Below are positions 17,078 to 24,413 of a stretch of 24,413 nt of DNA, piece after piece. A program made the translations under genes and the position numbers. Numbering within the stretch: the stretch's first letter is position 1; each line of letters begins with the position of its first letter. The notes beneath the pieces are model-generated. The model did no database searches and had not been told where the DNA came from. It was given only the letters and a program-made list of their open reading frames with translations. This DNA comes from Hydrogenovibrio sp. UBA650 (GTDB lineage Bacteria > Pseudomonadota > Gammaproteobacteria > Thiomicrospirales > Thiomicrospiraceae). The DNA is taken from positions 1 through 24,413 of the forward strand of contig DBOI01000029.1 of NCBI GenBank assembly GCA_002299245.1, read 5' to 3'.

Positions 17078-17143
17078 TAGGCTTCTTTTCAATGACAATG
17101 ACTTTTATATATTAATGATAATCAGTAAATAAATAGGATGCTC

Positions 17144-17206
17144 ATGAAAGCTGTTGTTTTAAAAAGAAGTTTCATTGGAGTTCGGTTTTTATCGAATAAA
17201 TATTAA
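17144..17206 (+). CDS. Possible 20-residue leader peptide before the symporter genes
   Basis: ATG at 17144 with AGGA seven bases upstream opens a 20-codon frame (MKAVVLKRSF then IGVRFLSNKY) that ends 25 bases before the symporter small-subunit gene. It is basic and partly hydrophobic. It could be a leader peptide for translation coupling or chance; nothing known resembles it. Only conservation in related genomes could support it. Confidence 0.25.
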   Translation: MKAVVLKRSFIGVRFLSNKY

Positions 17207-17231
17207 GTAAGTCTCACTGAGGAGATGCTTT

Positions 17232-17450
17232 GTGAATAGTAAAGAGAAGTTCTCGGCTAAGTTATTAGCTATTTACACAGTTCTGTACTTTGGAATTGCA
17301 CTGATGGTTAGTGCAACTTTCAAAGACATTGCTGCGACGCCAATTGCGGGTATGCCGCTGGCGATTTGGGGCGGGCTAGTGGTCATCATTACTGGTGTAA
17401 TCATTACTCGTATGTACTTGAATAAGATGGATGCTGAGGAGAACGATTAA
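17232..17450 (+). CDS. Small membrane subunit of sodium/solute symporter
   Basis: A 72-residue protein with two hydrophobic helices (about 10-28 and 41-62) and an acidic tail. Its place, with the stop overlapping the symporter start by one base (TAATG), matches the small partner (DUF4212 or DUF485 type, such as YjcH before ActP) that usually precedes acetate or related symporters. It is shorter than typical members and lacks a conserved FWFAQQG-like stretch of DUF4212, so the exact family is left open. GTG start with GAGGAG about eight bases upstream. Probably aids folding or stability of the symporter; that role is inferred. Confidence 0.7.
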   Translation: MNSKEKFSAKLLAIYTVLYFGIALMVSATFKDIAATPIAGMPLAIWGGLVVIITGVIITRMYLNKMDAEEND

Positions 17451-19060
17451 TGGAAAATTTAGTTGCCCTAATAATCGTTGGTCTTGGTATTGCACTTTCG
17501 ATTTGGATTAGTTTTTATCACCGCGCTTCAACTGGAAGCACTGCAAACTTCTATGTTGCAGGTGGTGGTATTTCACCTAAAGTGAATGGTATGGCAATGC
17601 TTGGTGACTACGCTTCTGCAGCGAGTTTCCTGGGTGTGGCTGGTGCGGTTGCACTTTTAGGTGTTGACGGCTGGTGGCTTGCTATCGGTTTCTTCGCGGC
17701 TTGGATTGTGGTTTTGATTGCCATCTCTAGTCCGCTTAAGAATGTTGGTAAGTTCACCGTAGCTGACGTACTGAATGCGCGTTTCTCTGGAAATGCAAAG
17801 CAGATTCGTACAGTTGCAATGCTTTCAACTTTAGCACTTTGTGTTATGTATCTGGTTCCACAGATCGTAGGTGCGGGTCACCTGTTTGGTCTTCTACTTG
17901 GTTGGGATTACCTACCAACTGTATTGGTTACTGGTTCTTTGATGGCACTGTTTGTAATTATCGGTGGTATGAAAGGGACGTCTTATAACCAGGCTATCCA
18001 AGGCGCAATCCTATTTGGTGCGATGATCTTCCTACTTATCTTCGGTATTATTCACTTGTTTGGTGGTAACCCAGCGGGTGTCATCGAAGCTTCTCAGCAA
18101 ATGGTTCCAGCTAAGTTAGCTGCTGGCAATGCTGAAGCAGTAGCGGCAGCAGCGGCAGCGGCTGGACCAGCAGAAGCGGTTCAAGCGGTTCGTGGAATCA
18201 TGGCGGATGCGCCATCTGCGGTAACGCCGGGTGTTGGTCTGCGTGACTTCGCTAACCAAGCGTCTCTAGTTCTTGCTCTTTTCTTGGGTGTGTTGGGTCT
18301 ACCTCACATCCTGATCAAGTTCTACACTGTATCGAACGCTTCTGATGCGCGTAAGTCAGCTGAGATCACTATCTGGGGTCTAGCAATTTTCTACGCAGCG
18401 ATCTTCTTTGTTGGTTTGATTGCAATGTACGCGCTATATCCTGAACTGTTGAAAATGATTGCAAACGGTGAAGTGGGTAAAGCGAAGAATATGACAATGC
18501 CGATGCTTGGTGACATGCTGGGTGGTCAAATCCTTATGGGTGTGATTGCAGCAGGTGCGATGGCGGCAATGTTGAGTACTTCTGCAGGCCTGCTAATCTC
18601 TGCAACTTCATCTCTGGCTCACGATCTGTATAAAGGTGTAATTAACCCTGATTCAACTGATGAGCAAGAGCTTAAGTTTGCAAAAGTAGGTGCTTTCTTC
18701 CTAGCGCTAGCAGCGATTGGTATGTCTGTATGGCTTAAAGAAGAAAACGTAGCGATGCTGGTAGGTATGTGTTTCGGTATTGCTGCTTCTACATTTGCAC
18801 CAGCGCTAGTATTTGCGGTTTGGTGGAAAGGTTTAACTAGCCAGGCGGTTGTATATGGTATGGCAACTGGTCTTGTACTATCTCTACTATTCACGTTCTC
18901 TAAGTTCTTCGGACTTAAAACGATGCTTGGTCTAGACGTACTTGTTAACCCAGCTCTATACTCTGTTCCAGTTGCTATTTTGGTTACTGTTGTTGTTAGT
19001 AAAATGACAAGTGACAAAGGTGATACTGAAGAGTTTATGGCTAAAGCACATGGCAAGTAA
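17450..19060 (+). CDS. Sodium/solute symporter, probably for acetate (ActP-like)
   Basis: A 536-residue member of the solute:sodium symporter family with about 13 membrane helices. The family signature near the N-terminus is FYVAGGGISPKVNGMAMLGDYASAASFLGVAG, close to ActP and its relatives. Substrate is likely acetate or another short-chain carboxylate, given acs upstream; sequence alone does not prove this. About residues 221-265 form an alanine-rich, hydrophilic insert (NAEAVAAAAAAAGPAEAV) between two helices, low in complexity and probably an exposed loop. Starts inside the stop of its small subunit. Ends in a charged tail; a strong terminator follows. Codon use here favours CTA and CTT leucine and GGT glycine more than in its neighbours, as expected for a highly expressed gene. 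Confidence 0.88.
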   Translation: MENLVALIIVGLGIALSIWISFYHRASTGSTANFYVAGGGISPKVNGMAMLGDYASAASFLGVAGAVALLGVDGWWLAIGFFAAWIVVLIAISSPLKNVGKFTVADVLNARFSGNAKQIRTVAMLSTLALCVMYLVPQIVGAGHLFGLLLGWDYLPTVLVTGSLMALFVIIGGMKGTSYNQAIQGAILFGAMIFLLIFGIIHLFGGNPAGVIEASQQMVPAKLAAGNAEAVAAAAAAAGPAEAVQAVRGIMADAPSAVTPGVGLRDFANQASLVLALFLGVLGLPHILIKFYTVSNASDARKSAEITIWGLAIFYAAIFFVGLIAMYALYPELLKMIANGEVGKAKNMTMPMLGDMLGGQILMGVIAAGAMAAMLSTSAGLLISATSSLAHDLYKGVINPDSTDEQELKFAKVGAFFLALAAIGMSVWLKEENVAMLVGMCFGIAASTFAPALVFAVWWKGLTSQAVVYGMATGLVLSLLFTFSKFFGLKTMLGLDVLVNPALYSVPVAILVTVVVSKMTSDKGDTEEFMAKAHGK

Positions 19061-19090
19061 TAAGGTAAATAATCACTAGATTATTTTTCT

Positions 19091-19119
19091 AAAAAAGGGT
19101 GCTTTTGCACCCTTTTTTA
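19091..19119. terminator. Strong intrinsic terminator after the symporter gene
   Basis: AAAAAAGGGTGC, loop TTTT, GCACCC followed by TTTTTT. It works on paper in both directions and closes the acs-symporter transcription region 30 bases after the symporter stop. Confidence 0.92.
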
Positions 19120-19234
19120 TTAATTCATTAATCTTATACCCAATCCATCTTAAATCACTTATGAAGAGAGTATGATGAGATAGATTAGGTATGGTTTTAT
19201 TGGTTTAGTTTTAATTGTCAATTATGAGGTTCTA

Positions 19235-21094
19235 ATGGCAATAACACAGCAGCGTGATTTTCTTTCACAGATTCCTCCGTTTGATGTTTTAGATGAGGCG
19301 ACTCTTTTTGAGCTGGCAGACAGTATGAATGTCGCTTATTTGCCTGAGCTTAGCAAACTGAATTTTGAAGAGGCTTCTCAATCTGGTTATCTGTATATCA
19401 TTATTAAAGGTAAGGTTGCCGAGTTACAGGATGAGGCCATTATTTCTCATTACAGCGTGAGGGGATTTTTTGGAGATTCAGAGATTTTAGGTAAGGCAAA
19501 TAAAGTCTCTATATATGAAATGCTTGAAGAGACCATTGCCTACAAATTACCTGCCAAGCTTTTTATGAAGGCTTTTGATGAAAACAATAAGTTCTCAAGA
19601 TTTTTCAGTGCTTCCATAGTCGATAAGCTCAATCGAATTCATCGCTCTATTCAGTCAGCAGCTTCTACAGAGGTTATGATGGATACGGTTTGTAGTGCCC
19701 ATATTCACCAGCATATCTCTGTAAATGAACACGCTACATTTTTACAGGTCACTCAAAAAATGACTGAAGTAAGGTCGGATGCCTGTTTGATCGAATTTGA
19801 TGATGGTTCAGTGGGTATTGTGACCTCATCAGATGTGCTTAAGTTTGTCGCCACTGAGCCGCATGAATTGTTGAATTCAACCGATGTTTTGCGCCGAATT
19901 GCTCATAAGCCTGTGCATTCCGTGCATGAATTTGATTATCTGTTTAACGCTCTACTAAAAATGACCCGTTATCAAATTGATCGTTTAGCGGTGAGAAGTG
20001 ACGATGGTTATACCGGTTTTCTGCATCAAAAAGATTTGATGAGCATGTTTGCCAATCAGTCAGGATTGGTGCTCTTAAAAGTTGATCAAGCAGATAGTAT
20101 TGATGATCTGATTCAAGTTGGCCCGCAGATTGACCAATTGATTCACAGCCTTAATCGCAAGGGCATTAAAACCCACTATATTGCTAAGTTGGTTAATGAG
20201 TTGCATCGCAAAATGATCTATAAGCTGATTGAGTTTTTATTACCTAAAGAGCTTAATGAAAAAGTTTGTATCTTTGTAATGGGCAGTGAGGGACGCTCTG
20301 AACAGGTGATTCGTACCGATCAGGACAATGCACTGGTCTATAGCGACGATGTCAGTGAACAGGAACTAGGATTGTTAGATGAGTTTGCTGCTAAGTTTGA
20401 TGAGACTATGCAGCAAATCGGTTTTCCGCCTTGCCCGGGTAATATTATGCTTTCAAATCCAGAGTGGCGCCAAAGTCTGAGCGATTTTAAAGCCAAAGTT
20501 GATCAGTGGTTTAAAAAACCTTCGGATGAGAACTTTATGCATGCAGCTATCCTTCTGGATGGTGAAGCCGTCTATGGCGTTGAATCTTGGCTGACCGAAG
20601 TAAAACAAGTTTTAAGAAAAAGGCAGGAAGATTACCCTGTCTTCTTAAGACACTTTGCAATAGGCGTATTGCAGTTCAATACACCTATCGGTTTCTTTGG
20701 TGGTTTGATTACAGATAATGAAGACAAACAGCATAACCATATCGATATTAAAAAGGGTGGTATTTTCCCAATTGTTCACGGGGTTCGCTGCTATGCATTG
20801 GAAGCGGGTGTTGAACAGACCAATACTCACTGGCGCATTAAAGCGCTGATGGACAAGGGGGTTTTTACCAAAGAGTTTGGTATTGAGTTGGGTGAGACAC
20901 TTAACTACCTCAATACCTTGCGTTTGGAATCGATGTTACACCAACTCTCGGAAGGTAAAGAGTTACCTAATAATAAAATCAAACTCTCTGAGCTCAGTCA
21001 TATGCAGCAAGATGTATTAAAACAGAGTCTCGGTGTTGTGGATGCGTTTAAGAAACGAGTCACTCAACACTTTAATTTGCAAGAGATGATCTAA
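19235..21094 (+). CDS. DUF294 nucleotidyltransferase with cNMP-binding and CBS domains
   Basis: A 619-residue soluble protein of several domains: a cyclic-nucleotide-binding-like domain (about 10-125), two CBS domains (about 155-285), the DUF294 nucleotidyltransferase domain with GSEGRSEQ at about 349-356 followed by RTDQDNALVY carrying two aspartates of the active site, and a C-terminal DUF294-associated helical domain (about 470-610). Such proteins are thought to be signal-responsive nucleotidyltransferases related to GlnD; the target is unknown. The gene follows an acetate symporter and overlaps an exonuclease gene by one base, a combination repeatedly seen near ActP-type transporters, so a control role for acetate uptake or metabolism is a reasonable inference. 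GAGG precedes the ATG. Confidence 0.88.
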   Translation: MAITQQRDFLSQIPPFDVLDEATLFELADSMNVAYLPELSKLNFEEASQSGYLYIIIKGKVAELQDEAIISHYSVRGFFGDSEILGKANKVSIYEMLEETIAYKLPAKLFMKAFDENNKFSRFFSASIVDKLNRIHRSIQSAASTEVMMDTVCSAHIHQHISVNEHATFLQVTQKMTEVRSDACLIEFDDGSVGIVTSSDVLKFVATEPHELLNSTDVLRRIAHKPVHSVHEFDYLFNALLKMTRYQIDRLAVRSDDGYTGFLHQKDLMSMFANQSGLVLLKVDQADSIDDLIQVGPQIDQLIHSLNRKGIKTHYIAKLVNELHRKMIYKLIEFLLPKELNEKVCIFVMGSEGRSEQVIRTDQDNALVYSDDVSEQELGLLDEFAAKFDETMQQIGFPPCPGNIMLSNPEWRQSLSDFKAKVDQWFKKPSDENFMHAAILLDGEAVYGVESWLTEVKQVLRKRQEDYPVFLRHFAIGVLQFNTPIGFFGGLITDNEDKQHNHIDIKKGGIFPIVHGVRCYALEAGVEQTNTHWRIKALMDKGVFTKEFGIELGETLNYLNTLRLESMLHQLSEGKELPNNKIKLSELSHMQQDVLKQSLGVVDAFKKRVTQHFNLQEMI

Positions 21095-21741
21095 TGCTGA
21101 GTACCGTTAAATCATGGATTGATAAAACCAAACAGGTTAGAGAGCGATCGCGGCTTAAAGATTCTGATTATGAGTTTATCTTTGATGATATTGAAGAGGA
21201 TGTTTATGTTTGCTTTGATTGTGAGACCACTGGCCTGGATCGCAAAAATGATCGAATTATCACGCTGAGTGCCATTAAAATTCAGAACAATGAGCTGCAA
21301 ACCAGTACTAGCTTAAACCTGGTTGTTAAGCAGCCGGAAGATATTTCTGAAGAGAGTATTCTGGTACACCAAATTCGTAATGTCGATGTGGTCAACAGTG
21401 ATTTTGTTTATAGCAACGAGCAAGAGGCAATAGCGGACTTTCTTCAATTCATTCGCGGTACAACGCTGGTTGGTTATTTTTTAGAATTTGATGTAGCTAT
21501 GGTAGAACGGGTTTTAAAGCCCTGGCTGGGCGTGGGTTTACCTAACCCGCAGATTGATGTTGGTGATCTTTATTATGATTACGCGAGAAGTCAGATTGTG
21601 CGTAGCTGCATTGAGCCTAATATTGATTTGAGTTTTGATCATATTCTGCAACAGTTAGGCCTGCCAAATTTAGGTCAGCATGATGCCTACAATGATGCCT
21701 TGATGACGGCTTTGATATTCCTGAAAATGAAGCAGATCTGA
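21094..21741 (+). CDS. DEDDh 3'-5' exonuclease (DnaQ/PolC epsilon-like)
   Basis: A 215-residue protein with all exonuclease motifs: Asp42 and Glu44 in FDCETTG, Asp133 in VGYFLEFDVAM, and His196/Asp201 in QHDAYNDALMTA. These residues bind two metal ions in DnaQ-type enzymes. The N-terminal ~35 residues are charged and not part of the fold. It starts within the stop codon of the DUF294 gene (TAATG). The replicative epsilon subunit is normally longer and encoded beside rnhA, so this is a separate paralogue. Its substrate is not known; degradation of a small nucleotide or RNA linked to the DUF294 partner is speculation. Confidence 0.9.
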   Translation: MLSTVKSWIDKTKQVRERSRLKDSDYEFIFDDIEEDVYVCFDCETTGLDRKNDRIITLSAIKIQNNELQTSTSLNLVVKQPEDISEESILVHQIRNVDVVNSDFVYSNEQEAIADFLQFIRGTTLVGYFLEFDVAMVERVLKPWLGVGLPNPQIDVGDLYYDYARSQIVRSCIEPNIDLSFDHILQQLGLPNLGQHDAYNDALMTALIFLKMKQI

Positions 21742-21860
21742 AGCTGTCAGAGTTTAGGTGTTTTTTAGGCCTGTTAATTTCAATTTAATTTGTTTCTAGG
21801 TTGTTGAATAATAAATAAAAAATATAGCTGATCACAAAAAAATAAATCCGCAATAAAATC

Positions 21861-21888
21861 TTGACAGGCTATTAAAAAAGCATATAAT
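21861..21888 (+). promoter_or_regulatory. Sigma70 promoter of the rimP-nusA-infB operon
   Basis: TTGACA at 21861-21866 and TATAAT at 21883-21888, both perfect, with a 16-base spacer. Transcription should start near 21895, leaving a leader of about 110 bases before rimP. Confidence 0.9.
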
Positions 21889-21959
21889 CCACCCATATTT
21901 TTTAAAACATTCACCGGCGCTGTTTTATGGGACTGAATTGAACGGCGCTAGGATTTTTG

Positions 21960-21987
21960 AAAAACCCCGTTTTTACGGGGTTTTTTG
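21960..21987 (+). terminator. Leader terminator (attenuator) upstream of rimP
   Basis: CCCCGT (21965-21970), loop TTTT, ACGGGG (21975-21980), then TTTTTT, with A-rich DNA before. It lies between the promoter and rimP, so transcripts must read through it. In E. coli the corresponding operon is also controlled in its leader and by NusA itself; a NusA-dependent attenuator is therefore plausible. A preceding GGCGCT occurs twice (from 21915 and about 21945), and may form part of an alternative fold. Confidence 0.85.
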
Positions 21988-22007
21988 TTATTTGGATTTA
22001 AGTTTCA

Positions 22008-22463
22008 GTGACTCTAGAAGAAAAAATTGAAAATGCGTTAAGACCAACTGTCGAATCAATGGAGTTTGATTGGTGGGGGATGGAGTACCTTCCAGCTGGC
22101 CGACAAACCATGTTGCGCATTTTTATAGAGAAGCCAAATGGCACGGTAAATTCTGATGAGACCTATGCTGTCTGCAAGCAGATCAGTGCAATTTTGGATG
22201 TTGAAGATATTATCAGCAGTGAATTTAGACTAGAGGTTTCTTCTCCGGGAATGGATCGCATGCTGTTTAAACCTGAACAGTTTGAGCTCTATAAGGGAGA
22301 AAAAGTTCAGGTACGTACAAGTATTCCGGTTTTAGGACGCAGACGTTTTAAAGGCCCTATGACCAAAGTAACCAGTGATGGTATTGAGGTAGAGGTCGAT
22401 AATGAGCTCTACGAGATTCCATTTGACTATATTGAAAAAGCCAACCTTATTCCAGAATTTTAA
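22008..22463 (+). CDS. rimP: Ribosome maturation factor RimP
   Basis: RimP helps assemble the 30S ribosomal subunit. The 151 residues match the family: WWGMEYLPAGRQTMLRIFIEKPNG in the N-terminal domain, CKQISAILDVEDII, then FRLEVSSPGMDRMLFKPEQF, the family's most conserved segment, and a C-terminal SH3-like barrel (FKGPMTKVTSDGIEVEVD...IPFDYIEKANLIPEF). The GTG start is chosen because it gives the normal length; the ribosome binding site is weak. Followed 27 bases later by nusA. Confidence 0.95.
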   Translation: MTLEEKIENALRPTVESMEFDWWGMEYLPAGRQTMLRIFIEKPNGTVNSDETYAVCKQISAILDVEDIISSEFRLEVSSPGMDRMLFKPEQFELYKGEKVQVRTSIPVLGRRRFKGPMTKVTSDGIEVEVDNELYEIPFDYIEKANLIPEF

Positions 22464-22490
22464 TTTGAGAAAATTAGCGAGTTATTTGAC

Positions 22491-23984
22491 ATGAGTAAAG
22501 AAGTTTTAGCCGTAGTAGAAATTATGGCCAATGAAAAAGGCGTTGATAAAGAGATTATCTTTGATGCCATTGAAGCTGCTTTGGCTACAGCCACGCGCAA
22601 AAGCCATGATGACGAGTTAGATGCTCGTGTTGAAATCGATCGTGTTGATGGTGATTATGAAACATTCCGACGTTGGGAAGTCATTGAAAATGACGCGGTA
22701 ATTGAAGAGAACGAAGCTTGGTATATTCGTGAATCAGATGCAGCGCAGCAAGACCCCAATATTGAAGTAGGCCAATTTATTGAAGAACCTATGGAATCAA
22801 TTGATTTTGGTCGAATTGGTGCTCAGACTGCTAAGCAGGTCATTATTCAGAAAGTACGCGAAGCAGAACGTAAGAAGATTGTTGAGATCTACGAGAAACG
22901 TGTTGGCGAAATTTTAACAGGCCAGGTAAAACGTGTTGACCGTGGTGATGTGATCCTGGATATGGGTGAAAATGTTGATGCGGTTATCCCGCGTAATCAG
23001 TTGGTTGGGCGCGAGACTTTCCGAATGGGTGATCGTGTTCGAGCATACTTGCAAGAAGTTTCTTTTAGACCTCGTGGTCCTCAATTACAAATGTCTCGTG
23101 CATGTAATGAGATGTTAATCGAGCTATTCCGAATTGAGGTTCCTGAGATTAGTGATGATCTTATCGATATCATGAGTGCGGCTCGTGATCCAGGTTTCCG
23201 TTCTAAGATTGCTGTTCGTGCAAATGACCCTCGTTTAGATCCTATCGGTGCTTGTATCGGTATGCGTGGTGGACGTGTTCAAGCGGTTACCAATGAGCTG
23301 GCTGGTGAGCGTGTAGATATCATTTTGTGGGATCCGAATGATGCGCAGTTTGTTATCAATGCCATGGCACCTGCTGAAGTTACTTCAATCATGGTTGATG
23401 AAGACAAACATGTGATGGATCTTGCTGTTGAAGATGAAAGCCTATCACAAGCGATCGGTAAAAACGGTCAGAATATTCGTTTGGCTTCTGAGCTAACTGG
23501 TTGGGAGTTGAATGTCATGACAGCTACTGACATGGCTGAAAAACATGAATCAGAATCAAAAGATCAAATTGAAATCTTTATGAGTTCTTTGGATATTGAC
23601 GAAGACTTTGCAGAAGTGTTGGTTGCAGAAGGCTTTACCTCCCTTGAAGAGGTTGCTTATGTACCGGCAGCCGAGATGTTGGAGATTGATGGTTTTGACG
23701 AAGACTTGGTCGCTGAATTGAAGCAGCGTGCAAAAGATGCACTTCTTACTCAGGCGATTGCCGCTGAGGAAAAGACCGCTCTAGCAGAGCCGGCAGAAGA
23801 TTTGTTAGCGCTTGAAGGTATGACGCCTGAAATGGCTAAGCAACTAGCTTCTAATGAGATAATTACCCAAGAAGATCTAGCTGAACTAGGAATTGATGAA
23901 TTGCTTGAGTATGTTGACTTAGATGAAGAAACTGCCGGCGAACTGATTCTTAAAGCACGAGCTCCATGGTTTGAAGAAGAATAA
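22491..23984 (+). CDS. nusA: Transcription termination/antitermination factor NusA
   Basis: NusA binds RNA polymerase and nascent RNA and affects pausing, termination and antitermination. All domains are present in 497 residues: N-terminal polymerase-binding domain (1-125), S1 domain starting at GEILTGQVKRVDRGDVILDMG (about 139-200), KH1 around PIGACIGMRGGRVQAV (251-266), KH2 around LSQAIGKNGQNIRLAS (318-333), and two C-terminal acidic repeats (about 365-420 and 435-495), as in gammaproteobacterial NusA. Promoter and attenuator upstream of rimP probably set its level. Confidence 0.97.
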   Translation: MSKEVLAVVEIMANEKGVDKEIIFDAIEAALATATRKSHDDELDARVEIDRVDGDYETFRRWEVIENDAVIEENEAWYIRESDAAQQDPNIEVGQFIEEPMESIDFGRIGAQTAKQVIIQKVREAERKKIVEIYEKRVGEILTGQVKRVDRGDVILDMGENVDAVIPRNQLVGRETFRMGDRVRAYLQEVSFRPRGPQLQMSRACNEMLIELFRIEVPEISDDLIDIMSAARDPGFRSKIAVRANDPRLDPIGACIGMRGGRVQAVTNELAGERVDIILWDPNDAQFVINAMAPAEVTSIMVDEDKHVMDLAVEDESLSQAIGKNGQNIRLASELTGWELNVMTATDMAEKHESESKDQIEIFMSSLDIDEDFAEVLVAEGFTSLEEVAYVPAAEMLEIDGFDEDLVAELKQRAKDALLTQAIAAEEKTALAEPAEDLLALEGMTPEMAKQLASNEIITQEDLAELGIDELLEYVDLDEETAGELILKARAPWFEEE

Positions 23985-24001
23985 TAAAAAGGAGAGTTTC
24001 A

Positions 24002-24413
24002 ATGGCTGATGTATCGATTAAACAATTTGCGGAGAATCTCAACCTGTCTGTTGATAAATTGCTTGCCCAATTGGGTGAGTCAGGTATCAAAGGAAAGAAG
24101 GAAACGGATACTATTAGCGAAGATGAGAAACGTACCTTACTGGCTTATTTGAGAAGCTTACACGGTGAGTCTGCTGAAGGCGCTCCCAAAAAAGTGACAC
24201 TTAGACGAAAGCAGACATTGAATCTGTCTTCTGGTAGTGGAGCCGGTAAGCGTACCGTTAATGTTGAAGTGCGTAAGAAACGTACTTATGTCAAAAAGAC
24301 CGAGGTTGAGCAGCATGAAATTGAAGAAGTAGTTGAGCAACCGGTTGCTGAAGCTCCAGTGGTTGAAGAAACCAAGGTGGAAATGAAACCTGAAATTCAA
24401 CAGGAACAGCCTG
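24002..24413 (+). CDS. infB: Translation initiation factor IF-2, N-terminal part
   Basis: Begins at ATG 24002 after a good binding site (AAAAGGAGAG) 17 bases past the nusA stop and runs off the end of the window after 137 codons. The start MADVSIKQFAENLNLSVDKLLAQL and the following SGIKGKKETDTISEDEK match the IF2-N domain; then comes the KKVTLRRKQT segment and a Lys/Glu-rich linker. The GTPase domains lie outside the window. Confidence 0.97.
   Translation, partial: MADVSIKQFAENLNLSVDKLLAQLGESGIKGKKETDTISEDEKRTLLAYLRSLHGESAEGAPKKVTLRRKQTLNLSSGSGAGKRTVNVEVRKKRTYVKKTEVEQHEIEEVVEQPVAEAPVVEETKVEMKPEIQQEQP

Noticed and set aside
17114..17124. Fur box before the symporter genes
   Set aside because: Only the 11-base core AATGATAATCA fits; the flanks do not form the inverted repeat, and iron control of this transporter has no other support.
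18619..19056. 145-codon minus-strand open frame
   Set aside because: Fully antisense to the symporter gene and without family features.
1..24413. CRISPR array, prophage, insertion sequence or tRNA gene
   Set aside because: No regularly spaced repeats, no phage or transposase genes, and no cloverleaf-forming segment were seen.

Overview
The window is a chromosomal segment of a gammaproteobacterium of moderate to low GC content. This is inferred from the rimP-nusA-infB order, a FepBDGC-type siderophore importer with a TonB receptor, a Cys-type SelD next to MnmH, and the pairing of Acs with a sodium/solute symporter. I see no plasmid, phage or transposase genes, and I cannot name the genus from sequence alone. 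No rRNA or tRNA gene is visible.

Layout: (1) 39-3071 holds a small lipoprotein, a gene-poor gap, and the selD-mnmH pair for selenium modification of tRNA. (2) 3086-4973, minus strand, holds an AraC-type regulator preceded downstream by a rearrangement scar: the first 80 codons of a second AraC copy joined to an azoreductase gene lacking its 5' end. (3) 5065-13931 is an iron-siderophore uptake cluster behind a Fur-like box: TonB receptor, DUF2218 protein, periplasmic binding protein, two permeases, ATPase, two small membrane proteins, and a PepSY-type membrane protein whose frame is broken three times, each time in a 7-base homopolymer. (4) 13962-14531, minus strand, is thpR. (5) 14766-21741 is an acetate-use module: tandem promoter repeats, a large structured leader, acs, a symporter small subunit, the symporter, a DUF294 nucleotidyltransferase and a DEDDh exonuclease. 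(6) 21861 to the end is the rimP-nusA-infB operon with a promoter and an early intrinsic terminator; infB runs off the window.

How the genes fit together: the receptor moves a ferric siderophore across the outer membrane with TonB energy, the binding protein carries it through the periplasm, and the FepDGC-like importer takes it to the cytoplasm. The PepSY protein might have served in reductive iron release. Downstream, the symporter would import acetate or a related short-chain carboxylate and Acs would activate it to acetyl-CoA.

The most unusual material is the roughly 265 bp in front of acs. Two near-identical ~50 bp units, each ending in TATAAT, are followed by a ~118 nt imperfect hairpin, and its 3' base could instead pair with the bases between the Shine-Dalgarno sequence and the acs start codon. 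This looks like an undescribed cis-regulatory RNA or a small mobile hairpin element. A second genome-scale signal is the palindrome CAGGCCTG, found eight times in the window, in both coding and intergenic DNA.
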